Below are positions 26,544 to 36,072 of a DNA stretch of 64,000 nt, piece after piece. This DNA is from Devosia sp. 67-54 (GTDB taxonomy: Bacteria > Pseudomonadota > Alphaproteobacteria > Rhizobiales > Devosiaceae). Positions within the stretch are counted from its first letter, which is position 1, and every line of letters begins with the position of its first letter. The DNA lies in contig NZ_MKVA01000008.1 in the NCBI RefSeq assembly GCF_001899075.1, positions 1 through 64,000 on the forward strand, read 5' to 3'. The notes below the pieces were generated by a model. That model was not told the DNA's origin. It saw nothing but the letters and a program-made list of their open reading frames with translations, and made no database searches. Made by a program: the position numbers and the translations under genes.

Positions 26544-26798
26544 CTAGTGGTTCACCAGCGCGGCGGCGCGGCCGAGCATGCCCGGATCGGCGCTCTGCCA
26601 GACGATGTGGTTCTTCTGGCCCGGCTCGGCCACCTGCACCTCGGCCCGGCGGCCGTCCTTGGCGAAGTTGCTGGCGAGGGTGATGGCTTCGAGCTCGGCG
26701 CTCTCCCGGCTGAGGAAGGGACCCTTGGCCTTGCCATTGAGGTCGATCCACCATTTGCTGCGGGCATAGATGACGATGAAAATAGCCGTCGTAGACAT
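26544..26798 (-). CDS. Small protein resembling DUF2188
   Basis: A protein of 84 residues: a short hydrophobic start (TAIFIVIYAR), then a compact alpha/beta segment (KWWIDLNGKAKGPFLSRESA, followed by EAITLASNFAKDG) that looks like DUF2188, a small fold of unknown role. It is convergent with the helicase gene with a single base between the stops. No catalytic residues are evident. Confidence 0.65.
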   Translation of the reverse strand: MSTTAIFIVIYARSKWWIDLNGKAKGPFLSRESAELEAITLASNFAKDGRRAEVQVAEPGQKNHIVWQSADPGMLGRAAALVNH

Positions 26799-26905
26799 GG
26801 AACGCGATCCTTGCGGTACGCCGCGGTACTAGAACACACCTTCACTATAGACTGATGCCGGATTTCTTCCAATATGCATAAAGCTGACCCGAATCCGGGG
26901 CCGAA

Positions 26906-28042
26906 ATGCCCGTAAAACCGGCAGATTTGCCCCTGGCGCAGGCCCGCGCGCTGTGGCTGCACGCGCAGCGGCTGGACGCCCGGGCGCCGTTCGGCAAGGG
27001 CCCGGCCGCGGCGCTGGCGGCGATCGAACAGCTCGGCTATGTGCAGATCGACACCATCAACGTCATAGAGCGCTGCCACCACCACATCCTCTACAGCCGC
27101 ATCCCGGCCTACCGCCGCGCCGATCTGCACCGCCTGCAAAGCGTCGACAAGACCGTGTTCGAGTACTGGACGCACGCGCTGGCCTATGTCCCCGTCCGCG
27201 ACTTCCCGATCTTCCGCCGCACCATGCTGCAGCATCGCCGCGAGCCGCACTATTGGGGCCAGACGGTGGCGCCGGCGGACTACCGTCGCGTCCTCCGCCT
27301 GATCCGCGACGGCGGCCCCATCACCATCCGCGACATCGAGGACGACGTGCTGGTGGAAAAGGAGCATCTGTGGGCGAGCCGCAAGCCGAGCAAGGGCGCC
27401 CTGCAGCTCGCCTTCTGGAACGGCGTCGTCGCCATTTCCGAGCGGCTGGGCATGCTCAAGACCTATGAGCTGCTGGAACGGCATTTTGGCTGGGAGGCCG
27501 TTCCCAGGCCGGCGAGCGACAGGCAGGGGCTCGACTATCTGATCGACACGGCGCTGCGGAGCCAGGGCGTGGTCAACGTCGACTCGATCGTGCATGCGCG
27601 CAAATACATCCGCCCCGCCATCAAGGCCCGGATCGACGCGCGGGTGCGGCGCAAGGAGCTGCTGCCGGTCGAGGTGGAGGGCGTGCCGCACTGGACGACG
27701 GCTGCCATCCTTGAAACGCCCCTGCCCGCGCCGGAGCCGCTGGTGCACATCCTCAGCCCCTTCGACCCGCTGATCATCTTCCGCAAGCGCACCCGCCTGT
27801 TCTTCGGCTACGATCATCTGTTCGAGGCCTACGTGCCCAAGGCGAAACGGAAATACGGCTACTTCACGCTGCCGGTGCTGGTCGGCGACCGGATCGAGGC
27901 GATGCTGGATCTGAAGACCGACCGCACCGCCGGCAGGATGCTGCTGCAGAGCTGGCACTGGACCGGCAGGGCCAGCCGGCCGCTGCGGGCGCGCATCGAG
28001 GAGGAGCTGCACCGCTTCGAGGCGTTCCAGCTCGGCGACTGA
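26906..28042 (+). CDS. YcaQ/AlkX-type winged-helix DNA glycosylase
   Basis: A protein of 378 residues of the HTH_42 family (tandem winged helices), whose characterised members Escherichia coli YcaQ and Streptomyces AlkZ unhook interstrand crosslinks. The catalytic QID-type motif is visible as YVQIDTINVIERCHHH at about residues 46-61. The later winged-helix and beta-barrel segments (ILSPFDPLIIFRKRTRLFFG, near residue 290) are also typical. It probably removes bulky or crosslinked bases. It stands alone and is followed by a hairpin shared with the convergent outer-membrane gene. Confidence 0.85.
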   Translation: MPVKPADLPLAQARALWLHAQRLDARAPFGKGPAAALAAIEQLGYVQIDTINVIERCHHHILYSRIPAYRRADLHRLQSVDKTVFEYWTHALAYVPVRDFPIFRRTMLQHRREPHYWGQTVAPADYRRVLRLIRDGGPITIRDIEDDVLVEKEHLWASRKPSKGALQLAFWNGVVAISERLGMLKTYELLERHFGWEAVPRPASDRQGLDYLIDTALRSQGVVNVDSIVHARKYIRPAIKARIDARVRRKELLPVEVEGVPHWTTAAILETPLPAPEPLVHILSPFDPLIIFRKRTRLFFGYDHLFEAYVPKAKRKYGYFTLPVLVGDRIEAMLDLKTDRTAGRMLLQSWHWTGRASRPLRARIEEELHRFEAFQLGD

Positions 28043-28053
28043 GCCAAAGCAAC

Positions 28054-28075
28054 AGCGGCGCCCGAGGGCGCCGCT
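28054..28075. terminator. Hairpin between convergent genes
   Basis: AGCGGCGCCC / GGGCGCCGCT, with nearly touching arms (loop of 2-4 bases). It lies 11 bases after the glycosylase stop and 25 bases from the stop of the outer-membrane protein gene. The T-run is weak on both strands (GTTGCTTTGG on the minus strand). It probably works as a two-way transcript end. Confidence 0.6.
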
Positions 28076-28100
28076 GCGATGAAGGGTGTCGTCTTCGCGC

Positions 28101-28793
28101 TTAGTGGAAGCGGTAGCGGAGCGTGCCGCGGACTTCGTGGATGGTGCTGTCGTTGACGTAGTAGGTGTCGTTCGGCAGCGTCGAGTAGTTGCTGATCTTC
28201 GGCAGGTACAGCATGCGGTAGCCCAGATCGGCAACCCAGCTGCCGGCGTCGTAGGTGACGCCCGCCATGGCCGCCATCGTCGGCGTCCAGCCCTTGCCGT
28301 CGGCCGGGGTCGGTGCGGGACCGGTCACGCTGGCATTGTAGAAGGTCGCACCGGCACCGGCGCCCACATAGGCACCGAAGCCGCCACCGGCCGAACCGGA
28401 GCCCGACAGCGGGAAATCGTAATAGACGTTGGCGAGGGCCACGGCGCCCTTGAGGTGCAACGAATAGTTGCCGTCGGTCAGATTGTCGTTCTGCAGATAG
28501 TCGAGCGTACCGTCGACGCGCAGGCCGTTGCCGGCCTCGTAGCCGAAACCGGCACCGACGGAGTAGCCATAGCCGGCGCCGGTGGCGACGCCGAAGCACC
28601 CGCAGGTGCTGATATGCTCCTGCGCCCACATCAGATTGCCGCCCACGCTGCCGCGCAGGTAGAAGCCGCCCTGCAGGCCGTAGTCGACCTCGGGGACCTG
28701 GACGTCGGGATAGTCGGGGAGGTCGGCCGCGCGGGCCGGGGCGCCGATCAGGGCGGCGAAGGCCACCATCAGCGCAGCGAGCAGAATACGCAT
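28101..28793 (-). CDS. Outer-membrane beta-barrel protein (Omp25-like)
   Basis: A protein of 230 residues. A signal peptide (LAALMVAFAALIGAPARAA) is followed by a short linker ADLPDYPDV and then alternating amphipathic strands (GGFYLRGSVGGNLMWA, GYGYSVGAGFGYEAGNGLRV) ending in the terminal aromatic motif LRYRFH, needed for BAM insertion. It fits the small eight-stranded Omp25/31 type common in Hyphomicrobiales. I chose ATG at 28793, where the signal peptide begins. A perfect CtrA box lies 66-80 bases upstream. Confidence 0.87.
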   Translation of the reverse strand: MRILLAALMVAFAALIGAPARAADLPDYPDVQVPEVDYGLQGGFYLRGSVGGNLMWAQEHISTCGCFGVATGAGYGYSVGAGFGYEAGNGLRVDGTLDYLQNDNLTDGNYSLHLKGAVALANVYYDFPLSGSGSAGGGFGAYVGAGAGATFYNASVTGPAPTPADGKGWTPTMAAMAGVTYDAGSWVADLGYRMLYLPKISNYSTLPNDTYYVNDSTIHEVRGTLRYRFH

Positions 28794-28858
28794 GTCACAA
28801 AATCCTTGGTTCATCACGACGACACCCGTCGATCGATACCAAGACTAGACCTGCTTTC

Positions 28859-28873
28859 TTAAAGCTCACTTAA
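28859..28873. promoter_or_regulatory. CtrA box upstream of the outer-membrane barrel gene
   Basis: TTAA (28859-28862), seven bases, TTAA (28870-28873): a perfect match to the CtrA consensus TTAA-N7-TTAA. It lies 66-80 bases before the barrel start, where CtrA acts at promoters. CtrA is reported to control outer-membrane proteins such as Omp25 in Brucella, so the placement makes biological sense. Confidence 0.7.
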
Positions 28874-28892
28874 CCCTAATTCGTAACCCTAA
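28871..28892. repeat. Direct repeat TAACCCTAA x2 next to the CtrA box
   Basis: TAACCCTAA occurs at 28871-28879 and again at 28884-28892, 13 bases apart, and the first copy overlaps the CtrA box. A direct repeat at about one helical turn suggests a second regulator bound beside CtrA. Confidence 0.5.
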
Positions 28893-28912
28893 CAGCAGGT
28901 TAACGTGCGAGC

Positions 28913-29034
28913 GCAGTCGGTATTCGGCAGTCGGCAATCGAATTGCTGTCGGGCAGAAGAACTACTGGACCGGTCGGCAATAAAGCGGCACGAACGACTG
29001 TTCTTCGACTGTCGATTGCCGATCGCCGACTGCC
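28913..29034. repeat. Heptamer-repeat inverted element after glmM
   Basis: The left arm (28913-28940) is four heptamers: GCAGTCG, GTATTCG, GCAGTCG, GCAATCG. The right arm (29007-29034) is four heptamers in the opposite sense: CGACTGT, CGATTGC, CGATCGC, CGACTGC. A 66-base spacer separates them. On the minus strand the element begins 4 bases after the glmM stop. The build is the same as the serC-serA element, but the heptamer sequence differs. Confidence 0.8.
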
Positions 29035-29038
29035 CGGT

Positions 29039-30382
29039 TCACGCCACCTGCTTGATCGTCGCCGCGATCTGGTCGACCACGGCGTCCACCAGCCCGGCGT
29101 CGTCGCTCTCGGCCATCACCCGGATCACCGGCTCGGTGCCCGATTCGCGGATGACGAGGCGCCCCTCCTTGCCCAGACGATCGCGGCTTTCGGCGATCAC
29201 CTGCACCACCAGCTTGTGGTCGAGCGGCTTGCCCGCCTTGTAGCGCACGCTGGTGAGCTTCTGCGGCACCTTGTCGAAGCGGCGGCAGACCTCGGACACC
29301 TTCATGCCGGCCTCCTTGACCACCGCGAGCAATTGCAGCGCCGCCACGAGGCCGTCGCCGGTGGTGGTGTAGTCGGACAGGATGATGTGGCCCGACTGCT
29401 CGCCGCCGACATTGAAGCCCTTGGCCCGCATCGCCTCGAGCACATAGCGGTCGCCCACCGCGGTGCGCTCGAGCCCGAGGCCGAGCGAAGTAAGATAGCG
29501 TTCCAGTCCGAGGTTGCTCATCACCGTGGCGACCAGCCCGTTGCCGCGCAGATTGCCGCGCACGTGCCAGGATTCGGCGATCACCGCCATCAGCTGGTCG
29601 CCGTCGACCACCTCGCCATATTCGTCGACGATGATGACGCGGTCGGCGTCGCCGTCGAGGGCGATGCCGATATCGGCTCGCATTTCCTTGACCTTGGCGC
29701 GCAGCGCGTCGGGCGCGGTGGAGCCGACCTTGTCGTTGATGTTGAAGCCGTCGGGCTCGACGCCGATGGTGAACACCTCGGCCCCCAGCTCCCACAACGC
29801 GATCGGCGCCACCTTGTAGGCCGCGCCGTTGGCGCAGTCGATCACCACGCGCAGGCCGCTGAGATCGATGTTCTTGGGCAGCGTGCGCTTGGCGTATTCG
29901 ATGTAGCGCGTCTGCGCCGCCTCGTCGCGATGCGCCCGGCCGATGTCGCGGCCGCGCGCCAGCCGGCTCGACAGGTCCTGCTGCATCAGATCCTCGATGT
30001 CGGCCTCGACCTCGTCGCTGAGCTTGTAGCCGTCGGGCCGGAACAGCTTGATGCCGTTGTCGTCGTACGGGTTGTGCGAGGCCGAGATCATCACCCCCAG
30101 ATCGGCGCGCAGCGAACGCGTCAGCATGGCGACGGCCGGCGTCGGCATCGGGCCGAGGAAGTAGACGTCCATCCCCACCGCGGTGAAGCCGGCCGCCAGC
30201 GCGTTCTCGATCAGATAGCCGGAGCGGCGCGTGTCCTTGCCGATGACGACGCGGTTGCGATGGTCGCCGCGCACGAATTTGAGGCCGGCCGCCATGCCGA
30301 CCTTGAGCGCCAGATCCGGCGTGAGCTTGTCGCCATTGGCGAGGCCACGGATGCCGTCGGTGCCGAAATATTTCCGTGCCAT
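29039..30382 (-). CDS. glmM: Phosphoglucosamine mutase
   Basis: Interconverts glucosamine 6-phosphate and glucosamine 1-phosphate for peptidoglycan and lipopolysaccharide synthesis. The protein of 447 residues carries the phosphoserine loop [12 protein letters not shown] with catalytic Ser102, the metal loop DGDADR, the sugar-binding GEQSGH and the phosphate-binding loop [11 protein letters not shown]. The gene order ftsH-glmM is common, and here glmM follows ftsH on the same strand after a 198-base gap with a hairpin. Confidence 0.96.
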   Translation of the reverse strand: MARKYFGTDGIRGLANGDKLTPDLALKVGMAAGLKFVRGDHRNRVVIGKDTRRSGYLIENALAAGFTAVGMDVYFLGPMPTPAVAMLTRSLRADLGVMISASHNPYDDNGIKLFRPDGYKLSDEVEADIEDLMQQDLSSRLARGRDIGRAHRDEAAQTRYIEYAKRTLPKNIDLSGLRVVIDCANGAAYKVAPIALWELGAEVFTIGVEPDGFNINDKVGSTAPDALRAKVKEMRADIGIALDGDADRVIIVDEYGEVVDGDQLMAVIAESWHVRGNLRGNGLVATVMSNLGLERYLTSLGLGLERTAVGDRYVLEAMRAKGFNVGGEQSGHIILSDYTTTGDGLVAALQLLAVVKEAGMKVSEVCRRFDKVPQKLTSVRYKAGKPLDHKLVVQVIAESRDRLGKEGRLVIRESGTEPVIRVMAESDDAGLVDAVVDQIAATIKQVA

Positions 30383-30535
30383 GGTGCAAGCTCCCTCAAA
30401 TATTGGCGCATGTTAGCGCGATTTGCCCAAGAGACGGAATCCCCAGCCGCCGCGCGGTTAATTGATCGCGGCACGGCACATCCCCCGACAGTCCGGCAGG
30501 ATTGCGGCGGGTGCGCCGGTGCCCGCAGTCATGCA

Positions 30536-30559
30536 AAAGGCCGCCTCGCGGCGGCCTTT
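30536..30559 (-). terminator. Terminator hairpin after ftsH
   Basis: A ten-base perfect stem (AAAGGCCGCC / GGCGGCCTTT) with a 4-base loop, 21 bases after the ftsH stop. On the minus strand the stem runs into TTTTGC. It separates ftsH from glmM, though read-through to glmM is possible. Confidence 0.8.
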
Positions 30560-30580
30560 CGGCATGAGTTGCAGCAAGAC

Positions 30581-32515
<1,935 letters not shown>

Positions 32516-32565
32516 CAATCCTGTCCTGGATGACCGGCCAAGGGGGAGAGGGCCGGGATTTCGGG

Positions 32566-32597
32566 CAAATGTAGGCCCCGCGCTACAGCGTTACAAG
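32566..32597 (-). promoter_or_regulatory. Candidate RpoH (sigma-32) promoter of ftsH
   Basis: On the minus strand, CTTG (32597-32594), 18 bases, then CCTACATTTG (32575-32566). This matches the alphaproteobacterial RpoH pattern CTTG-N17/18-CYTATNTNNG with one mismatch. It lies 51-82 bases before the ftsH ATG. FtsH is a classic heat-shock gene. Confidence 0.55.
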
Positions 32598-32651
32598 TGC
32601 GCCAGGGTGCGCCAGCCGGTCCATTAAGTCCAACATTGTGGCAGGGTGAAG

Positions 32652-33659
32652 TTAACCGGCCGTCATGAGCGCCGGCGTCCGCCGGGCCGCCTCGGGCACG
32701 ACCGAGATAGTCACCCCGTCGCTCGCGACCACGCAGCCATGCAGCGTCGTCGGCTTGAGCGGCACCCGCCCCATCAGCTTGCCGTGCAGCGTTTCGAGCG
32801 CCCCGAGCGCGTGGGGCTTGCGCTCGCCGCCGACCGTGCGCAGCACGCGCCCGAGCAGCCGCACCGCCACCGCCCGGTTGAGCGCGGCCACCCCCGCATG
32901 CGGCAGCTGCGCGTCGCCATCGGGCCCCAGATGCACCAGCACGGCGAAGGCGCGCCCGGCCTCGCCGGCGAGCAGCGCGTCGGCATCGGCCATGCGCGCG
33001 GCAAAATCACCCACCCGCCTCAGATCGAGGCCCAGCTCCTCGAGCACCGGCATCAGCTGCCGCCAGCGCACCCGCTCGTAATGCCGGTTGCCGTTGCTCG
33101 GATCGTGCGCCGGCGTCAGCCCGGCCGCGGCGACGATGTCCGCCAGCAGCGCCGGCTCGACCGCGAGCAGCGGCCGGAACACCTGACAGCCTTCGATCGT
33201 GGCGAAGCGGTCCATGCCGCGCAGCCCCTCGATGCCGCTGCCATGGGCGAGCCGCATCAGCACCGTCTCGGCCTGGTCCCCCAGATGGTGCGCCGTCAGC
33301 AGGTATTCGGCATGATCGTGCTGCATCGCCGCGGCCATCAGGCCGTAGCGCGCCTTGCGCGCCGCCGCCTGCACCCCGGTTTCCGGCTTGTCGCCGTCCC
33401 AGCGCAAGGCCCGCGACTCCAGGCCGAGGGCTGCCGCCTCGCGCCGCACCATCGCCACTTCCTCCGCCGCCTCGGGCCGGAGGCCATGGTCGACGGAATA
33501 GACCACCAGCGCCGGCCGCCCGGGACTGCGCGCCCATTGCGCCGCCAGCAGCAGCAGCGCCAGCGAGTCCGGCCCGCCGCTGACGGCGAGCGCCAGCTTG
33601 CCGGCCCGCGCCACGGGCGCAAGGAGCAGCTCGATCTCGGCTTCGCTTACGCCGGGCAT
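32652..33659 (-). CDS. tilS: tRNA(Ile)-lysidine synthetase
   Basis: Changes the wobble cytidine of the tRNA that reads AUA to lysidine, so it is read as isoleucine. The protein of 335 residues has the PP-loop ATPase motif AVSGGPDSLAL near the start, then HHLGDQAETVLMRLAHGSG and GMDRF, all typical. The C-terminal domain is shorter than in the Escherichia coli protein. ATG at 33659 lies inside the end of cpoB (13-base overlap), so translation may be coupled. Confidence 0.93.
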   Translation of the reverse strand: MPGVSEAEIELLLAPVARAGKLALAVSGGPDSLALLLLAAQWARSPGRPALVVYSVDHGLRPEAAEEVAMVRREAAALGLESRALRWDGDKPETGVQAAARKARYGLMAAAMQHDHAEYLLTAHHLGDQAETVLMRLAHGSGIEGLRGMDRFATIEGCQVFRPLLAVEPALLADIVAAAGLTPAHDPSNGNRHYERVRWRQLMPVLEELGLDLRRVGDFAARMADADALLAGEAGRAFAVLVHLGPDGDAQLPHAGVAALNRAVAVRLLGRVLRTVGGERKPHALGALETLHGKLMGRVPLKPTTLHGCVVASDGVTISVVPEAARRTPALMTAG

Positions 33660-34636
33660 CGCGCCTTGCTTTCCTCCTGCTTCAGCCGCTGCATGAACGC
33701 GGCCGGCTGCTTGGGATAGCGCTTCACCACTTCGGCGAAGGTCCGGCACGCGGTGTCGCCCTCGCCTGCCCCGGCCAGCGCCACGCCGAGCTTCATCAGC
33801 AGATCCGGGGCCCGCGGCGAGGTCTCGTAGTTCTGGAAGCCGGTGAGCAGCACGTCGGCCGCATCGTCATAGGCCTGGCGCTGCAGCAGCGCCTCGCCCA
33901 GCCAGTTGGTGGCGTCGGGCGCCTGCGGATCCTTGGGATAGAGCGCGATGAACTGCCGGAACTGCTCTTCGGCGAAGGCGTAGTCGCCGCGCATGATGGC
34001 GTCGTACCCGGCCTTGTACTGCGCCTCGGCGTCGCCGTTCGACAGATCCTGGTTGCCGTCGAGGCTGAGGTTCAGCGGCTGGCTGACACTGCCTTCGGGC
34101 AGCGTGCCGAGATCGGCCTCGCCGCCGCCCTTGCCGACCAGCGGATCGCCCGATTCGCCCAGCCCGTCGCTGTCCATCGCCGCATTGGGGTCGGCCGCGG
34201 CCGCATCCCCGCTGCTGGACGGCGCCGCAGCCGCACCGGCGTCGCCGCTCGTCTGCTGCTGCGGGGCGGTATTGGTCTGCTCGCCCGTGGGGGCCTGCGG
34301 CAACGCACCGGACGGCGTCGCGCCGCCGGAGGGGGTTGCCGCATCAGTTTTTTTTCCGGCACCCGCCTTCCCGCCTTCCAGCTGCTGGAAGCGGTATTCG
34401 TTGTCGTCCTGCATCTTCTGCAGCTGCGTCTGCATCTGCGTCAGCGTGAACTGCAGGCCGTCGATCTGCCCGTTGAGCGTGCGCACCTGGTCCTCGAGCT
34501 GCTGCACGCGCACCGCGAGCTGCGCTTCCTGCGTGCTTTGCGCGAACACGAATTCGGGGGCGAACACGCCCGTTGCGAGAACAAGCGCGAAGGCCATCAG
34601 CCCCCGCCTTGCTCCCCGTTGTAGGGATAGACGCAC
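33647..34636 (-). CDS. cpoB: Tol-Pal system coordinator CpoB (YbgF)
   Basis: A periplasmic protein of 329 residues that links Tol-Pal activity with peptidoglycan synthesis at division. A signal peptide (LMAFALVLATGVFAPEFVFA) is followed by the N-terminal trimerisation coiled coil (QLEDQVRTLNGQIDGLQFTL). A long Ala/Gly/Ser/Pro linker then leads to C-terminal TPR repeats (YKAGYDAIMRGDYAFAEEQF onwards). I chose GTG 34636 because GGAG lies 6 bases upstream; the ATG at 34642 would sit directly on the ribosome site. Confidence 0.92.
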   Translation of the reverse strand: MRLSLQRGARRGLMAFALVLATGVFAPEFVFAQSTQEAQLAVRVQQLEDQVRTLNGQIDGLQFTLTQMQTQLQKMQDDNEYRFQQLEGGKAGAGKKTDAATPSGGATPSGALPQAPTGEQTNTAPQQQTSGDAGAAAAPSSSGDAAAADPNAAMDSDGLGESGDPLVGKGGGEADLGTLPEGSVSQPLNLSLDGNQDLSNGDAEAQYKAGYDAIMRGDYAFAEEQFRQFIALYPKDPQAPDATNWLGEALLQRQAYDDAADVLLTGFQNYETSPRAPDLLMKLGVALAGAGEGDTACRTFAEVVKRYPKQPAAFMQRLKQEESKARCPA

Positions 34637-34710
34637 GATCATCTCCGTGGATGGTTTTCGAACGACACGAGCCAGAAACCAGGCCCGTCTCAATAGCGGC
34701 CAAATTCGAC

Positions 34711-34754
34711 AAAAAGAAAGCGCCGGGACCCAGTTACGCGGGCGCCCGGCGCTT
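34711..34754 (-). terminator. Terminator or attenuator between pal and cpoB
   Basis: Ten-base perfect arms (AAGCGCCGGG at 34718-34727, CCCGGCGCTT at 34745-34754) with a 17-base loop that can pair further. On the minus strand the stem is followed by TCTTTTTG. It starts 34 bases after the pal stop. It should cut most pal transcripts before cpoB, or give Pal more copies than CpoB. Confidence 0.85.
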
Positions 34755-34788
34755 ATGCCTCCGTGATGGCGCTGACGCGCCCTCACAG

Positions 34789-35271
34789 CTACTGAATGAC
34801 CGTCACAGCACGGCGGTTTTGTGACCAGCACGAAATGTCGTCGCAAATCGCCACCGGCCGTTCCTTGCCGAACGATTTGGAGGTGATGCGGCCGGCGTTG
34901 ACGCCCTTGCTCACCAGGTAGTTGACCACCACCGAGGCGCGGCGGGCGCCGAGCGCGATGTTGTACTCGCGCGTGCCGCGCTCGTCGGCGTGGCCCTCGA
35001 TGAGGATCTTGTAGTTGCTGTAGTGGTTGAGCCACTGCGCCTGCTTGTCGAGCGTGGCAGTGGCCGTCGGCGTCAGCGAGGACGAATCGGTGTCGAAGAA
35101 CACGCGGTCGCCGACGGTGACGAGGAATTCCTGCTGGCTGCCGGGGGCGCCGCCGCCCGGCCCGAGATTGCCGACGCCGGTGCCGTTGCGGCCGCACGCG
35201 GCCAGGGCGACGACGAGAATGACCAGCGCCGCTGCGCGCCAAAGTCCTTGAATGGGCGTCATAGAACGCAT
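34789..35271 (-). CDS. pal: Peptidoglycan-associated lipoprotein Pal
   Basis: Outer-membrane lipoprotein that holds the outer membrane to peptidoglycan, with TolB and TolA. It has 160 residues, signal and lipobox LAAC (Cys26), a Gly-rich linker, then the OmpA-like peptidoglycan-binding domain. That domain contains VFFDTDSSSLTPTATATL and the diaminopimelate-binding HADERGTREYN segment. Its gene lies upstream of the cpoB gene, but apart from tolBARQ because a toxin-antitoxin pair and mtnN lie between. Confidence 0.96.
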   Translation of the reverse strand: MRSMTPIQGLWRAAALVILVVALAACGRNGTGVGNLGPGGGAPGSQQEFLVTVGDRVFFDTDSSSLTPTATATLDKQAQWLNHYSNYKILIEGHADERGTREYNIALGARRASVVVNYLVSKGVNAGRITSKSFGKERPVAICDDISCWSQNRRAVTVIQ

Positions 35272-35349
35272 CCGGGTTGGTCTCCTGCACGGAAAATTGG
35301 AAGCCGCTTTTTACTCGGCGTTATCTTAAGGCCGGGTTGGCGGGGATGG

Positions 35350-35364
35350 TTAATTGTCGCTCAA
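35350..35364. promoter_or_regulatory. CtrA-like box between pal and the HigBA-like pair
   Basis: TTAA (35350-35353), seven bases, TCAA (35361-35364): one mismatch from TTAA-N7-TTAA. It lies 79-93 bases before the pal start and about 105 bases before the toxin gene on the other strand. A single mismatch makes this only suggestive. Confidence 0.35.
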
Positions 35365-35468
35365 CGCGGCCCAAATGTGGCGGAATTCCGGCCTTTTTCG
35401 CCGTGTTGCAATGCGACAACATGCAGTCCGTTGCAGCACAGGAAGCTGCCCATTAGAGTTTACGGACG

Positions 35469-35753
35469 ATGAAGGTCGAACAAACGATCGAATTCAGGCG
35501 TTGGCTGATCGACCTCAAGGATCGTCGTGCCGCCAAGAAGGTCAACCAGCGCATCCTTCGCCTGGAAGCGGGGAATTTCGGCGATGCCAAATATTTCGGT
35601 AAGATTGGCGAACTGCGGATCAACTACGGCCCCGGATATCGGCTGTATTTTGCCCGCAAGGGCGACGTCCTGGTGGTGCTGCTGTGCGGTGGCGACAAGT
35701 CATCTCAGGATGCCGACATTGCGCGGGCGACAATGCTAGCGACGGAGGACTAG
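35469..35753 (+). CDS. RelE/ParE-superfamily toxin (HigB-like)
   Basis: A protein of 94 residues of the type II addiction-module killer family (EFRRWLIDLKDRRAAKKVNQ, then GNFGDAKYFGKIGELRINYG and YRLYFARKGDVLVVLLCGGD). The fold is RelE-like; members of this subgroup are paired with a HigA/Xre-like antidote. The activity (ribosome-dependent mRNA cleavage, or gyrase blocking) cannot be read from sequence. The antidote gene begins 1 base after the toxin stop. Base use is visibly more AT-rich than the surrounding tol genes. Confidence 0.86.
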   Translation: MKVEQTIEFRRWLIDLKDRRAAKKVNQRILRLEAGNFGDAKYFGKIGELRINYGPGYRLYFARKGDVLVVLLCGGDKSSQDADIARATMLATED

Positions 35754-35754
35754 A

Positions 35755-36072
35755 ATGCCGCTGAAGACAATTCCCTTCGATGGTTCGGAATTCCTCGACG
35801 ACGCAGAGTCACAGGCCGAGCTCATGGTCGATGCGCTCGAGACCGGCGATGCCAAATATATCGCTCATGCGCTTAGCGTCATTGCCCGGGCGCGTGGCAT
35901 GACATCCATCGCCGAAGAGGCGGGGATCACACGCCAGGCACTCTACGAGGCCCTTAGCGACGACACCGATCCCGACCTTGCCGTTCTCCTCAACGTCGCC
36001 AAGGTGCTGAGCCTCAAGCTCTCCGTCGAGCCGCGCTCCGGGGACAAGCCGCCCAAGCAGGCGGCAGAATAG
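35755..36072 (+). CDS. Addiction-module antidote protein (HigA/Xre-like)
   Basis: A protein of 105 residues. An N-terminal toxin-binding helix region (PFDGSEFLDDAESQAELMVD) is followed by an HTH (MTSIAEEAGITRQALYEALS, about residues 50-70) that should bind the module's own promoter. A 5-base inverted repeat TGTTG/CAACA upstream of the toxin start (about 35404-35421) is a possible operator. Its stop touches the mtnN stop with no base between. Confidence 0.87.
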   Translation: MPLKTIPFDGSEFLDDAESQAELMVDALETGDAKYIAHALSVIARARGMTSIAEEAGITRQALYEALSDDTDPDLAVLLNVAKVLSLKLSVEPRSGDKPPKQAAE

